Assembly: GCA_013141125.1 (NCBI GenBank)
Contig: JABFRO010000001.1
Span: 1,116,001-1,180,000 of the forward strand
Direction of reading: 5' to 3'
Length of the DNA: 64,000 bases
Source of the DNA: Methylophilaceae bacterium
Lineage (GTDB): Bacteria > Pseudomonadota > Gammaproteobacteria > Burkholderiales > Methylophilaceae
The position numbers and the translations under genes are program-made. Below, in pieces: positions 17,891 through 26,037 of the stretch (position 1 is the first letter of the stretch; each line of letters opens with the position of its first letter). Below the pieces are notes generated by a model. It was not told the origin of the DNA. It did no database searches and saw nothing but the letters and a program-made list of their open reading frames with translations.

Positions 17891-18643
17891 ATGACTTCCA
17901 AACTTCACCCACTTCATAATGTGCGTATTGTACTCTGCCAGACCAGCCATCCCGGCAATATTGGTGCAGCAGCCCGTGCCATAAAAACGATGGGCTTAAG
18001 CCAGCTCTATCTCATCAAGCCCAAAATATTCCCCAATAAAGAGGCGGATGCCATGGCTTGCGGGGCTATTGATTTGCTGGAAAAGGCGGTGGTGTGCGAA
18101 ACATTGGAACAAGCGCTAACCGGCTGCGCTTTTGCTATTGGCCTAAGTGCTCGCGTACGCAATCTTTCGCACGAGCTGGTCTCCGCCAGACAAGCGGCCA
18201 CACAAGCGGCAGAAATGGCCAGCAATCAACCAGTAGCCTTGGTATTTGGTACGGAAATGAGCGGGCTTTCCAATGCCGAGCTGGATTTATGCCAACTGCT
18301 GGCGATGATTCCCACCGATGCTGATTTTTCCTCACTGAATCTGGCGGCAGCGGTGCAGGTAATGAGTTATGAAGTACGCATGGCCATTTTGGAAGCTGCA
18401 GCAAACAGCAACAATATTGCCACGCCACCGCTTTACCCGTTGGCCGCCACTGAAGATATAGAAGGTTTTTACCGTCATCTGGAAGAAACCTTGCTAAAAA
18501 TCGGCTTCTTGAATCCGGCAGCACCAGGGCGCTTAATGCAGCGCGTACGCCGTATTTATGCCCGGGCACGACTGGAAAAAGAAGAGGTCAATATTTTACG
18601 CGGTATACTCAAACACACGCAGCACCCAAATCCGCGTGCTTGA
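17891..18643 (+). CDS. trmJ: tRNA (cytidine/uridine-2'-O-)-methyltransferase TrmJ
   Basis: A SPOUT-fold enzyme (250 residues) that methylates the ribose of position 32 in tRNA. Motif 1 (CQTSHPGNIGAAARAIKTMG), motif 2 (ALVFGTEMSGLSN) and motif 3 (SLNLAAAVQVMSYE) mark the SpoU/TrmJ family, and the C-terminal helical extension with RRIYARARLEKEEVNILRG fits TrmJ. The gene is a single unit divergent from suhB. Confidence 0.93.
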   Translation: MTSKLHPLHNVRIVLCQTSHPGNIGAAARAIKTMGLSQLYLIKPKIFPNKEADAMACGAIDLLEKAVVCETLEQALTGCAFAIGLSARVRNLSHELVSARQAATQAAEMASNQPVALVFGTEMSGLSNAELDLCQLLAMIPTDADFSSLNLAAAVQVMSYEVRMAILEAAANSNNIATPPLYPLAATEDIEGFYRHLEETLLKIGFLNPAAPGRLMQRVRRIYARARLEKEEVNILRGILKHTQHPNPRA

Positions 18644-18692
18644 ACTGATTCACAAATAATTTGTAAATATTAAAGTATTTAAAGGGAAATCC

Positions 18693-19169
18693 ATGGCCAT
18701 CCATGACTTGGCAATAAGAAATCTCACTCCTACTGATTATCTTCTTATTGAAGATGAACATAATCGCCTGAAAAGATTCTTGGGCGACCTGCATGATACC
18801 TGCTGCAATTTGGATAATTTGCTTAACTGTCAAAGCTGTAGTAAGGAGAAATTTGCCTCGTGTCGCGGCCGCTTACCTTCCTTTTTTCTCGATTTAATGG
18901 ATATTGTAGATAAACATTTTTATCATGAAGAAGCCATTATGTTGAACAGGCCGAATATCACCGAAGACTACGAATATTTTCGCAATCATAGCCATGCACA
19001 CGCCAAGATCCTGCTGGAGTTGAGTGCGATTATCAGAAAATGCGTTGCAATCGACAAGCTGGACACTACGGCAGAAAGTTATCGCCAATTCTTTCAGAAC
19101 ATTTCAGATCTGTTTGAAGCGCATGACCGTGATTTTGATGACCCGTTTATTCAATCTACCAAAACCTGA
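18693..19169 (+). CDS. Hemerythrin-domain protein
   Basis: A 158-residue four-helix protein with the di-iron ligand pattern: EDEHNRL (His23), KHFYHEE (His75, Glu79), HSHAHA (100-104) and EAHDRDFDD (His144, Asp148). Hemerythrins bind O2 or NO; in a diazotroph one might protect nitrogenase or sense oxygen, but no neighbour confirms this. A Cys-rich segment (CQSCSKEKFASC, 46-57) between helices 1 and 2 is unusual and might bind another metal. Confidence 0.85.
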   Translation: MAIHDLAIRNLTPTDYLLIEDEHNRLKRFLGDLHDTCCNLDNLLNCQSCSKEKFASCRGRLPSFFLDLMDIVDKHFYHEEAIMLNRPNITEDYEYFRNHSHAHAKILLELSAIIRKCVAIDKLDTTAESYRQFFQNISDLFEAHDRDFDDPFIQSTKT

Positions 19170-19197
19170 GGCAATAGGCTTCATTCCTCTTGATGCT

Positions 19198-20274
19198 TTA
19201 TTCCTCTTTGGGCGAAATAAACGCCTTGTGAAATAAATGCCGTGCCAGTAGCAAGGGCGGCATGCGCAACCAGTTGGCACGCAGATAAAGCAGGCGGCGC
19301 GCAGTATCAGTACACCAATCGGAACAGCTGGGATGCATGGGCAAAAGCGCACGCGAATAAAGCGCATCCATCAGCGCCAATGTGAAACGGTTGGGTTTGG
19401 CAATCTCCGCCGCTTCTATTGCACTCAAAGGCACAGGCGTATGTAACAAATGCGAGCAATAGCGTAGCGCATAAAACAAAGGCCGTGACAACTCAAGCAC
19501 TTGCGCGCGTTCAATCAGCTCCGGCCAGAACGCAACATGGCTGGAAAAATGCCGCAACAGACTATCAATATCGGTTAAATCACGCAGACCGTTATCCAGC
19601 TCACCTTCATGAAAAAGATGCACGGCGCTATGTAACACCATATCGCTGGGTGCCAATACCTTAAAACCTTCATAACCCGGCAAATCTTGCGCTGCGGCCA
19701 ATAGTTTGCTGGAGTCAGGGTGGATATACGCAGTTTCCGGCAGAATGGCATGGTGCACATCTATCACCGTACCGCGCCTGATATTCTGCATAGGCGGCAA
19801 TTCATGCATCCAGGTGCGGTAATAACGCTGGTCGTAAGCATCGTGATGCGTGCTCATCCAACCATGCAACATCAATGCCGCTTCCACCTGATTAATGCTG
19901 GCTTTGGGTACCAATATGTCAATGTCCGTGAAAATTCTGCCGCGCGCAGCTGGTAAGCCTGCCAACACATATGCCGCGCCTTTCAATAGCACCACAGGCG
20001 CATCAACCTGACTCAAAGCTTTTTGAATCTGCTTCACTTCCCAATGTACTGATTGGCGATGTCTTTCCGCCACAGCCTGTGACCATTCCAGCTGCTCACG
20101 CGGTTGCGGCGGCACTTGCTGCAACAGGTCGCGTTCTTGCAGCAGGGTGTAAAGACGCACCAGCAAATTGCCTTTGCGTGCCTGACGCAGCAACATATCC
20201 CAATCAAGCAAGCTAAAAGTTGTTAACGCGTCAGGTTGGCGGAATGCCTGCAATATCAAAGGTGGTTTCATCAC
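19198..20274 (-). CDS. Nucleotidyltransferase-family protein of the HPr-rel-A operon
   Basis: A 358-residue protein of the NTP_transf_5 type: VVLLKGAAYVLAGLPAARGR followed by FTDIDILVPK, the polymerase-beta-like D-x-D active site, then YRTWMHELPPM and VIDVHHAI. Such proteins are recurrent partners of HprK-related kinases and PqqD-like proteins (the HPr-rel-A system described from exosortase-bearing bacteria). The substrate is unknown. Its start overlaps the kinase stop by four bases. Confidence 0.85.
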   Translation of the reverse strand: MMKPPLILQAFRQPDALTTFSLLDWDMLLRQARKGNLLVRLYTLLQERDLLQQVPPQPREQLEWSQAVAERHRQSVHWEVKQIQKALSQVDAPVVLLKGAAYVLAGLPAARGRIFTDIDILVPKASINQVEAALMLHGWMSTHHDAYDQRYYRTWMHELPPMQNIRRGTVIDVHHAILPETAYIHPDSSKLLAAAQDLPGYEGFKVLAPSDMVLHSAVHLFHEGELDNGLRDLTDIDSLLRHFSSHVAFWPELIERAQVLELSRPLFYALRYCSHLLHTPVPLSAIEAAEIAKPNRFTLALMDALYSRALLPMHPSCSDWCTDTARRLLYLRANWLRMPPLLLARHLFHKAFISPKEE

Positions 20275-21191
20275 GTATTAAAAGTTGGCGGTTTTAACGC
20301 GGCAAAAGTGGCGATGGCTTCATCCAGAACGCTATATGTAAAATCATAGCAATCGGCCGCATCTATAAGATTGGAGAGCGTTTCAAAACCTTTGGTGCCT
20401 AGCAAACTATAATTGAAGGCGTTATCGGCCACGCGCATAAAGGTACGTGATTTAGGCAATAATTGCAGCTGGGTGGAGGCTCCTGCCTGATATTTGGGGA
20501 AAATCACCCAGGCAATTTGTGCTGGCTCCAAGGCGCGCGCCACGCTTGCCGTAGGCGGACGCATCAAAGCCACCGTGCCCTTTATGGTGTCATGCACTTT
20601 GGGGCTGAAAATGGCTTCTGGCGCATAGTGTTGAATGACATCGATAGACTGATTCTTCAGGCTGACAGGTCGCGGTAAGGGAATAAGCTTCCCATCGTCC
20701 ACCCGCACCAAAGTCAGCTCATCCGATAACAAACGCCAACCGCGATTGACCAAGGCCGCACACAGGGTGCTTTTCCCCGAGCCTGGCGGTGCCGGCAAAA
20801 TAGCGGCATAGCCATCTTTTTCAACCACAGCCGCGTGAATAATCAGATAGCGATTGGCATGACTGGAAACGCACCAGTTCAAGCCCCATTCCAGCATGGG
20901 TAAAGCCTGATCCAACGGCAAGGGTTTGAAGGGTGGACTGCTATCAAACCGAAACAGCACCTGTGGTTTGAACCAACGCCTCAGATTGTGCGGGCGTTCC
21001 AGACTGACATGAAAATCCGCATAATCGGTTTGTTCCAGCAGAGAAAAATCAGTGTAAAGTAATCCGACACCTTGGGCGACACTGGCAATTCTGGTTTGCA
21101 GGTGGGTGACGAACGGCCCGGTCTGGATAAAGATGCCGGATTGTTTGAGCTGCAATTCCAGCTCTGCTGTTGTTAAAGCAGAAACCTTCAA
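20271..21191 (-). CDS. HprK-related kinase A
   Basis: A 306-residue protein with a Walker A site in LPAPPGSGKSTLCAAL and the following LLSDELTLV strand, as in the C-terminal half of HPr kinase/phosphorylase (HprK). The N-terminal half has no HprK domain. It belongs to the 'HprK-related kinase A' type. The serine of a protein or peptide could be its target, but none is known. It is two bases from the PqqD-like gene and overlaps the nucleotidyltransferase. Confidence 0.88.
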   Translation of the reverse strand: MKVSALTTAELELQLKQSGIFIQTGPFVTHLQTRIASVAQGVGLLYTDFSLLEQTDYADFHVSLERPHNLRRWFKPQVLFRFDSSPPFKPLPLDQALPMLEWGLNWCVSSHANRYLIIHAAVVEKDGYAAILPAPPGSGKSTLCAALVNRGWRLLSDELTLVRVDDGKLIPLPRPVSLKNQSIDVIQHYAPEAIFSPKVHDTIKGTVALMRPPTASVARALEPAQIAWVIFPKYQAGASTQLQLLPKSRTFMRVADNAFNYSLLGTKGFETLSNLIDAADCYDFTYSVLDEAIATFAALKPPTFNT

Positions 21192-21193
21192 AA

Positions 21194-21472
21194 TCAGCAG
21201 ATTTCTATAAGCGCTAATTCATGAAGTTGCAACAGAATTTGCTCGATTTGCAACGTGGATTCTTCATGTGTTTCAGCCGGGAATCCAGTAGCAAACTGTT
21301 CCGAGACGATGCCGAGGTCTGCTGGCGCTTGCTCAAATAGCAGAAGTATTTGAGCAGCATCCACACCCAGCAAATGCGTGTCTCCCGAAGTATTATTGTA
21401 AATCACCATTTCGTCATCCCATGCTCGCCAATGCAAAGAACCCCCGGTAGTGGCATGCCAGCGCGTACTCAA
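21194..21472 (-). CDS. PqqD-family peptide chaperone of the HPr-rel-A system
   Basis: A 92-residue PqqD-like protein: WHATTGGSLHWRAWDDEMVIYNNTSGDTHLLGVDAAQILLLFE resembles the beta-strand pair and helix by which PqqD holds a precursor peptide. The only in-frame start is a TTG at 21472, directly after a stop in that frame, with AAGGA about 20 bases upstream, so translation may be weak or coupled. It lies 32 bases after the exported protein gene and two bases before the kinase. Confidence 0.82.
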   Translation of the reverse strand: MSTRWHATTGGSLHWRAWDDEMVIYNNTSGDTHLLGVDAAQILLLFEQAPADLGIVSEQFATGFPAETHEESTLQIEQILLQLHELALIEIC

Positions 21473-21504
21473 TCAAGAACTCGAATGATCCTTGGCGAGC
21501 CCAA

Positions 21505-22314
21505 CTATGCACTCCAAGTGGTTTTCAAATACTTAACGCAGTCATTCGCATACCAATCCACACCCACAGTTGGGTTGAATGCTTGTCCACTAATGCACTT
21601 GTTAAACATTTCCTTAATTGTACTTTCAGGCAAGTAGGGTGTCTTTCCTGCTCTGCTATTGATTAGCGCAGCCACACAATGCTGTCCCAGCTCGCTGATT
21701 GCATAATTATCAGCACTCAAATCGCGATAACTATTGTCTTTACTACATTTTGCAGTATTAAGAATAGGTTTATAGCAAGTATTGTCTTTGTCTTTATTTA
21801 TTTCTGAGTAGCCCTTTTTCGGGTTGCCGCTTATTGATAATGCGTAGTAACCCACATGCTTTTGATTGAGAACATCCAGAAGCGTGTATTTGACTAACGT
21901 GTCATTAGTATTATTGCTAAGCTGGTAAATGTATTTCTTCTTATCATCAAGAGATTTGTATTTGACATAACACCCAAATTTTGCAGGTTCCGCTACACCA
22001 AAGATAAAAGCAAAATCTTTGAATGGCTCTATACCATTCCAAGCACCGTTTGCATCTTGTAATTCTTTAATAGAACTGCCCAGTGAAGACGTTGTCGCGC
22101 CTTGCTGGCTAACATTTCCCGATATGAATCCTGACGGTGAAAGTCCGGCACCCAAAGCTGAACGGCTGGCCAGCGTCAACAGTACGCCAGATGCTGCCAA
22201 GCCGGTTTTGGCAAAACGCCTACGCGATTCCGCTATTGATTCTGCCTGTATAGAAGCACTTCGTGTTGACACCGAATCTGTGACTTCTGCCTGTTGTGTA
22301 TTTTTAATTTCCAT
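21505..22314 (-). CDS. Exported protein with Tat-like leader, first gene of the HPr-rel-A operon
   Basis: A 269-residue protein I cannot assign to a family. Residues about 29-55 read RRRFAKTGLAASGVLLTLAS and then RSALGA, like a twin-arginine signal preceded by a 28-residue polar extension; the rest is polar with six spaced cysteines. The start ATG 22314 follows AAGGAG. The gene is preceded by a sigma-54-type promoter and followed by the PqqD-like chaperone gene, which makes it the natural client of the system; the RRRF...SR leader may be what the chaperone recognises. This is inference. Confidence 0.7.
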   Translation of the reverse strand: MEIKNTQQAEVTDSVSTRSASIQAESIAESRRRFAKTGLAASGVLLTLASRSALGAGLSPSGFISGNVSQQGATTSSLGSSIKELQDANGAWNGIEPFKDFAFIFGVAEPAKFGCYVKYKSLDDKKKYIYQLSNNTNDTLVKYTLLDVLNQKHVGYYALSISGNPKKGYSEINKDKDNTCYKPILNTAKCSKDNSYRDLSADNYAISELGQHCVAALINSRAGKTPYLPESTIKEMFNKCISGQAFNPTVGVDWYANDCVKYLKTTWSA

Positions 22315-22394
22315 ATTTTTCTCCTTGCATCCCATCTCGCCACCCGTATCAGTTTTCATAAACTACAGCAGTTTTGCCACTTAAAATTAAATAA

Positions 22395-22410
22395 AGCAAA
22401 AAATATGCCA
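22395..22410 (-). promoter_or_regulatory. Sigma-54 (-24/-12) promoter of the HPr-rel-A operon
   Basis: On the minus strand: TGGCAT-ATTTT-TTGCT, with GG and GC exactly 12 bases apart, as required for RpoN promoters (TGGCAC-N5-TTGC). Transcription would begin near 22384, about 70 bases before the ATG at 22314. Exosortase-related genes in betaproteobacteria are known to use RpoN with the PrsK/PrsR pair; whether that pair acts here cannot be seen in this window. Confidence 0.8.
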
Positions 22411-22855
22411 AAATATAAATTTAATTAATTATACACTTTACAATCAATAGGTTAATCAAACACTCCAAGTAACCATTTCTAACGGAACTCTAGCCCAAGC
22501 AAAAGAGTGTAAAGATTCCCGACACCACTAATCAAGATTTCTGCATTATAGGCGATGCATAAATGAAATGACTCGCTTTACAGAAAAAAATGGAGTTTAT
22601 GTCGGCATTATACTCAGCTCCAGCTCAAGTCCAGAATTTACAACCCATTCTAGCCTGACCCCGGATGTTATGATCCAAGCTTACGCGCAGGATGAGGCGC
22701 GCATCACACCAAATGTCTGCTGCTGCCATTGGAAAGGCACTAAATGGGGTTGGGAACATACAAAACTTTCGTGGCATTGCCAGTTTGTTTGCTATCAAGT
22801 ATCTTGCAATAGCTACACGATGTTTACTTGGCACACGCATTTAAAGGGGGTTTTG
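22411..22855. other. Divergent intergenic region, no gene seen
   Basis: About 445 bases between the operon promoter and the MBL-fold gene. The left half is A/T-rich and could hold enhancer sites for an RpoN activator. An open frame from 22568 runs into the MBL gene but codes for a Ser/Cys/Trp/His-rich stretch unlike any domain, so I treat it as non-coding. No terminator, tRNA or repeat was recognised. Confidence 0.6.
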
Positions 22856-24241
22856 ATGGAAATAACATTTTACGGTGCGGCGAGTGAAGTCACCGGCTCC
22901 TGCTATTTGATTGATACCGGAGAAGTGCGCTTTTTGGTGGATTGTGGAATGTTTCAAGGTGGGCATGAGGCTGATCTTAAAAATCTGAAATTCCCTGCTT
23001 TTGATCCTGCATCAATTGATTTTATCCTGATTACTCACGCACATATTGACCATTCCGGCATGTTGCCGCGCTTGGCTGCACTGGGCTATTCCAATCCGGT
23101 TTATACAACAAAAGCCACGCTGGATCTGCTGCTTGTGATGTTGCGCGATAGTGCGCACATTCAAGCCAAAGAGGCTGAGTGGGCAACACAACACCCGGAG
23201 CGCAGTCACCACGCCTTAACCCAGCCGTTGTATACATTACACAACGTGGAATCAGCCTTGACGCTTATTGTTGCGGTGGAATATGAAGCCAAAATTCAAG
23301 CGCATGAAAGCATCCGTTGCCGTTTTCTGGATGCCGGGCATATTTTGGGTTCGGCTATGATTGAGGTTTGGGTGGGTGGCAAAAAAATAATTTTCTCAGG
23401 CGACCTTGGTCAGCCGGATCGCCCTATTTTGCGCAGCCCGGCATGGGTAGAGGCGGCGGATGTTGTACTCATTGAGTCAACCTATGGTAATCGCCTGCAT
23501 AAAAATCTGGATGACACGCTAGATGAGTTTGTCAGCGTGATTGTAGACACGCTCAAATATAAGCATGGCAATGTCATCATGCCCGCTTTTACCGTGGGGC
23601 GGACGCAGGAAATTCTATATTTGCTGATGGATTTAACACGTCAAAAGCGCTTGAGTCATCTGAAAGTTTATGTGGATTCACCAATGGCGCTGGCCGCCAC
23701 TGAAATCACCATGCGCCACTTTGCGCTGTTTAATCAGGAGACCCAAGCGCTGTTGGCATGGGTAGATGAAAAACATCAGGAAATGCCTGAAATTCACTTT
23801 GCACAAACCGTTGAAGAATCCATGGCATTAAATGACATTCGCTCCGGCGCGATTATTATTTCCGCCAGTGGTATGTGCGATGCAGGGCGCATCAAACACC
23901 ACTTGCGCTACAATTTAAACCGCCCGGAATGTAGCATTGTCATCACCGGGTTTCAAGCCGCAGGAACCTTGGGACGGCGCTTGGTGGACGGTGCAAAGCT
24001 GGCCAAAATTTTCGGGCAGGAAATCCCCGTACGCGCCAGCATTCATACCATAGGCGGGCTTTCTGCACATGCCGATCAGGCTGGATTGTTGAACTGGTTG
24101 CGGCATTTTAAAACGGCTCCGCAGCAGACCTTTGTGGTGCATGGCGAATCGGCTACCGCAAACCAATTTGGCGAATTAATAAAGGAACAGCTGGGATGGC
24201 ATGTCAATGTTCCGCTGGAAAAGCAAACCTTCAGCCTGTGA
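22856..24241 (+). CDS. MBL-fold beta-CASP hydrolase (CPSF/YsnF-like RNA-processing family)
   Basis: A 461-residue protein starting MEITFYGAASEVTGSCYLI at an ATG behind AAAGGGGG. It carries the metallo-beta-lactamase motif HAHIDHSG (61-68), DAGHILGSAM, FSGDLG and the beta-CASP motifs IESTYGNRLH and ISASGMCDAGRIKHHL, then FQAAGTLGRRL and an SAHADQ metal-binding His. Bacterial members are predicted exo- or endoribonucleases. It is followed by a cell-wall gene pair. Confidence 0.88.
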   Translation: MEITFYGAASEVTGSCYLIDTGEVRFLVDCGMFQGGHEADLKNLKFPAFDPASIDFILITHAHIDHSGMLPRLAALGYSNPVYTTKATLDLLLVMLRDSAHIQAKEAEWATQHPERSHHALTQPLYTLHNVESALTLIVAVEYEAKIQAHESIRCRFLDAGHILGSAMIEVWVGGKKIIFSGDLGQPDRPILRSPAWVEAADVVLIESTYGNRLHKNLDDTLDEFVSVIVDTLKYKHGNVIMPAFTVGRTQEILYLLMDLTRQKRLSHLKVYVDSPMALAATEITMRHFALFNQETQALLAWVDEKHQEMPEIHFAQTVEESMALNDIRSGAIIISASGMCDAGRIKHHLRYNLNRPECSIVITGFQAAGTLGRRLVDGAKLAKIFGQEIPVRASIHTIGGLSAHADQAGLLNWLRHFKTAPQQTFVVHGESATANQFGELIKEQLGWHVNVPLEKQTFSL

Positions 24242-24270
24242 AAACAAACTCTCATGAAAAATCCTATGCA

Positions 24271-25269
24271 ATGAAAATACGGCTGGAGCTGCGGATAGGT
24301 AATTTGTTTCGCCATGTTTTAAAAAGTATTGCTTTGAAAATTGCAGCTTTGAGAATTACAGCTTATGGCATTTGCCTGGTTTTACTAATCTATCCAACTC
24401 TCTCTCTGGCACAAACTGGTTTTGACTTGCAATTGGCGCAAATAGGCACTGCGCTCACCGGATCCGTATTTACCTATACGGTGCGTGAGCGTGATAGCTT
24501 GACCAGCATAGGGGCGCGTTTCGGCATAGAACCTCGTTTGCTTGCCACCACCAATGATCTTTCGGCAGCTGCCCGCCTTAAACCGGATCAGCCGCTTGAA
24601 GTGGATAACCGTCATATTGTGCCGACTGTGATTGATGACGGCATTGTTATCAATATACCGCAGCGCATGTTATTTCATCTAGCGCAGGGACAATTGCTAG
24701 CCGCTTATCCCATTGCGGCTGGCAAGCCAAGCTGGCCTACGCCTTTGGGGGCTTTTACAGTTGATAGGCGAGTTCGGGATAAAGCCTGGATAGTGCCAAA
24801 GTCGATACAAAGGGAAATGCAGCTGGAAGGGAAAAAAGTGCTTAAAATTGTCCCTCCCGGCGCAAACAACCCCTTGGGTAAACATTGGATGGGATTAAGT
24901 ATTCCCGGTATAGGTATTCATGGCACGACTTCACCCCAAAGTATTTACCATTTTCAAAGCCATGGTTGCATTCGTTTGCACCCGGACGATGCAGCGGATT
25001 TGTTTAATGCGGTGAACGAGGGAGGAGCAGGTATTATCATTTATCAGCCCTTGCTGCTGTTGCATACGCCTGAAGGTAAAGTGTTTATTGAAGCGCATCG
25101 TGACATCTACAAAAAAGGTGTAGTTGCCTATAAAATGGCTACTGAACTGGCTGAAGCCGCAGCTATTGCTGATAAGATAGACTGGCAGAAAACCATGTCT
25201 GTCATTGTTGCACATGAGGGAATCGCCAGAGAAGTTACACTGGCAGTTGACGAGGAACATCCACAATGA
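24271..25269 (+). CDS. LysM and L,D-transpeptidase (YkuD) protein
   Basis: A 332-residue exported enzyme that should cross-link peptidoglycan or attach proteins to it. A long N-terminal membrane or signal segment (about 20-47, ending LSLAQ) is followed by a LysM-like repeat (about 68-112) and a YkuD domain with GIHGTT (His217) and SHGCIRL (His231, Cys233, Arg235). The start ATG 24271 follows a GAAAAATCC leader without strong SD; an upstream frame from 24196 overlaps the MBL gene. It overlaps the next gene by four bases. Confidence 0.88.
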   Translation: MKIRLELRIGNLFRHVLKSIALKIAALRITAYGICLVLLIYPTLSLAQTGFDLQLAQIGTALTGSVFTYTVRERDSLTSIGARFGIEPRLLATTNDLSAAARLKPDQPLEVDNRHIVPTVIDDGIVINIPQRMLFHLAQGQLLAAYPIAAGKPSWPTPLGAFTVDRRVRDKAWIVPKSIQREMQLEGKKVLKIVPPGANNPLGKHWMGLSIPGIGIHGTTSPQSIYHFQSHGCIRLHPDDAADLFNAVNEGGAGIIIYQPLLLLHTPEGKVFIEAHRDIYKKGVVAYKMATELAEAAAIADKIDWQKTMSVIVAHEGIAREVTLAVDEEHPQ

Positions 25270-25847
25270 AGTCTCATGAACAAATAGAAACCAAAATAGA
25301 ATCTACGCTACATAGCCGACGCGATTTTTTTAAACTGGGTGCGCTAGCACTAGCAACAAGCTTGTCTGAAAGTGCATTCGCTACCACTTGGGCAGATATG
25401 GCACCAAAACGTAGTTTGAGCCTTTATAACATCCATACTGGCGAACAACTGAACACCGTGTTTTGGGCAGAAGGTATCTATCAGCCGGATGCACTTGCGC
25501 AAATCAATTACCTGCTTAGAGATTACCGCACTGGTGACATTTTGCAGATTGATACCGGGCTGCTAGATTTGCTTTCTGCACTATCAGTCACATTGGATAC
25601 CAATGCGCAATTTCATGTCATTTCGGGTTATCGTTCACCAGCCACCAATGCCATGCTGAATAAAAGCAGCCATGGCGTGGCAAAGCATAGCCTGCACATG
25701 GATGGATTGGCGATTGATATTCGCATGCCGAATCGTGATCTATCAGACGTGCATCGTGCCGCATTAGCCTTAAAAGGCGGAGGTGTGGGGTTCTATCCGG
25801 TTCTGGATTTTGTGCATGTGGATGTTGGCCGGATACGCACATGGTAA
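25266..25847 (+). CDS. DUF882/YcbK-type murein peptidase-like protein, Tat-exported
   Basis: A 193-residue protein. The N-terminus has a textbook twin-arginine signal, SRRDFFKLG (17-25), then a hydrophobic stretch ending AFA. The mature part carries the M15-like zinc motifs of the DUF882 family: SGYRSPATNAML, HSLHMDGLAIDI and a final FVHVDVG. MepK-type relatives cleave L,D-cross-links, which fits the coupled upstream L,D-transpeptidase: one makes, the other opens the same bonds. Confidence 0.88.
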   Translation: MKSHEQIETKIESTLHSRRDFFKLGALALATSLSESAFATTWADMAPKRSLSLYNIHTGEQLNTVFWAEGIYQPDALAQINYLLRDYRTGDILQIDTGLLDLLSALSVTLDTNAQFHVISGYRSPATNAMLNKSSHGVAKHSLHMDGLAIDIRMPNRDLSDVHRAALALKGGGVGFYPVLDFVHVDVGRIRTW

Positions 25848-25870
25848 AAGTTTGAGCTGGCGGCCAGGAG

Positions 25871-26024
25871 CCTGTTGGACTTAAAGGAAATCGGCTACAA
25901 ATCTGTCTGAACGGTTCATATTTCAGCGCTTTTTTGGTCAATAGAATAACTATTGACCTGCAAAATCGGCAAAATCTATCCTCGCCCAGCCCAATTCTCG
26001 CTTCGATTCTTTAAGTCCGACAGA
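25871..26024. repeat. MITE-like inverted-repeat element with nested hairpin
   Basis: The outer ends are imperfect inverted repeats: left CCTGTTGGACTTAAAGGAAATCG-like sequence from 25871, right (read on the minus strand) TCTGTCGGACTTAAAGAATCG to 26004. At the centre is a perfect 9-bp hairpin, GGTCAATAG-AATAA-CTATTGACC (25936-25958). The element holds no gene and sits between two convergent genes. It looks like a small non-autonomous mobile repeat that may also end transcription. Confidence 0.6.
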
Positions 26025-26037
26025 CCCCTAATAAATA

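Noticed and set aside
22568-22855. N-terminal extension of the MBL-fold gene
   Set aside because: Residues resemble no domain, and a good ribosome-binding site with the conserved MEITFYG start lies at 22856.
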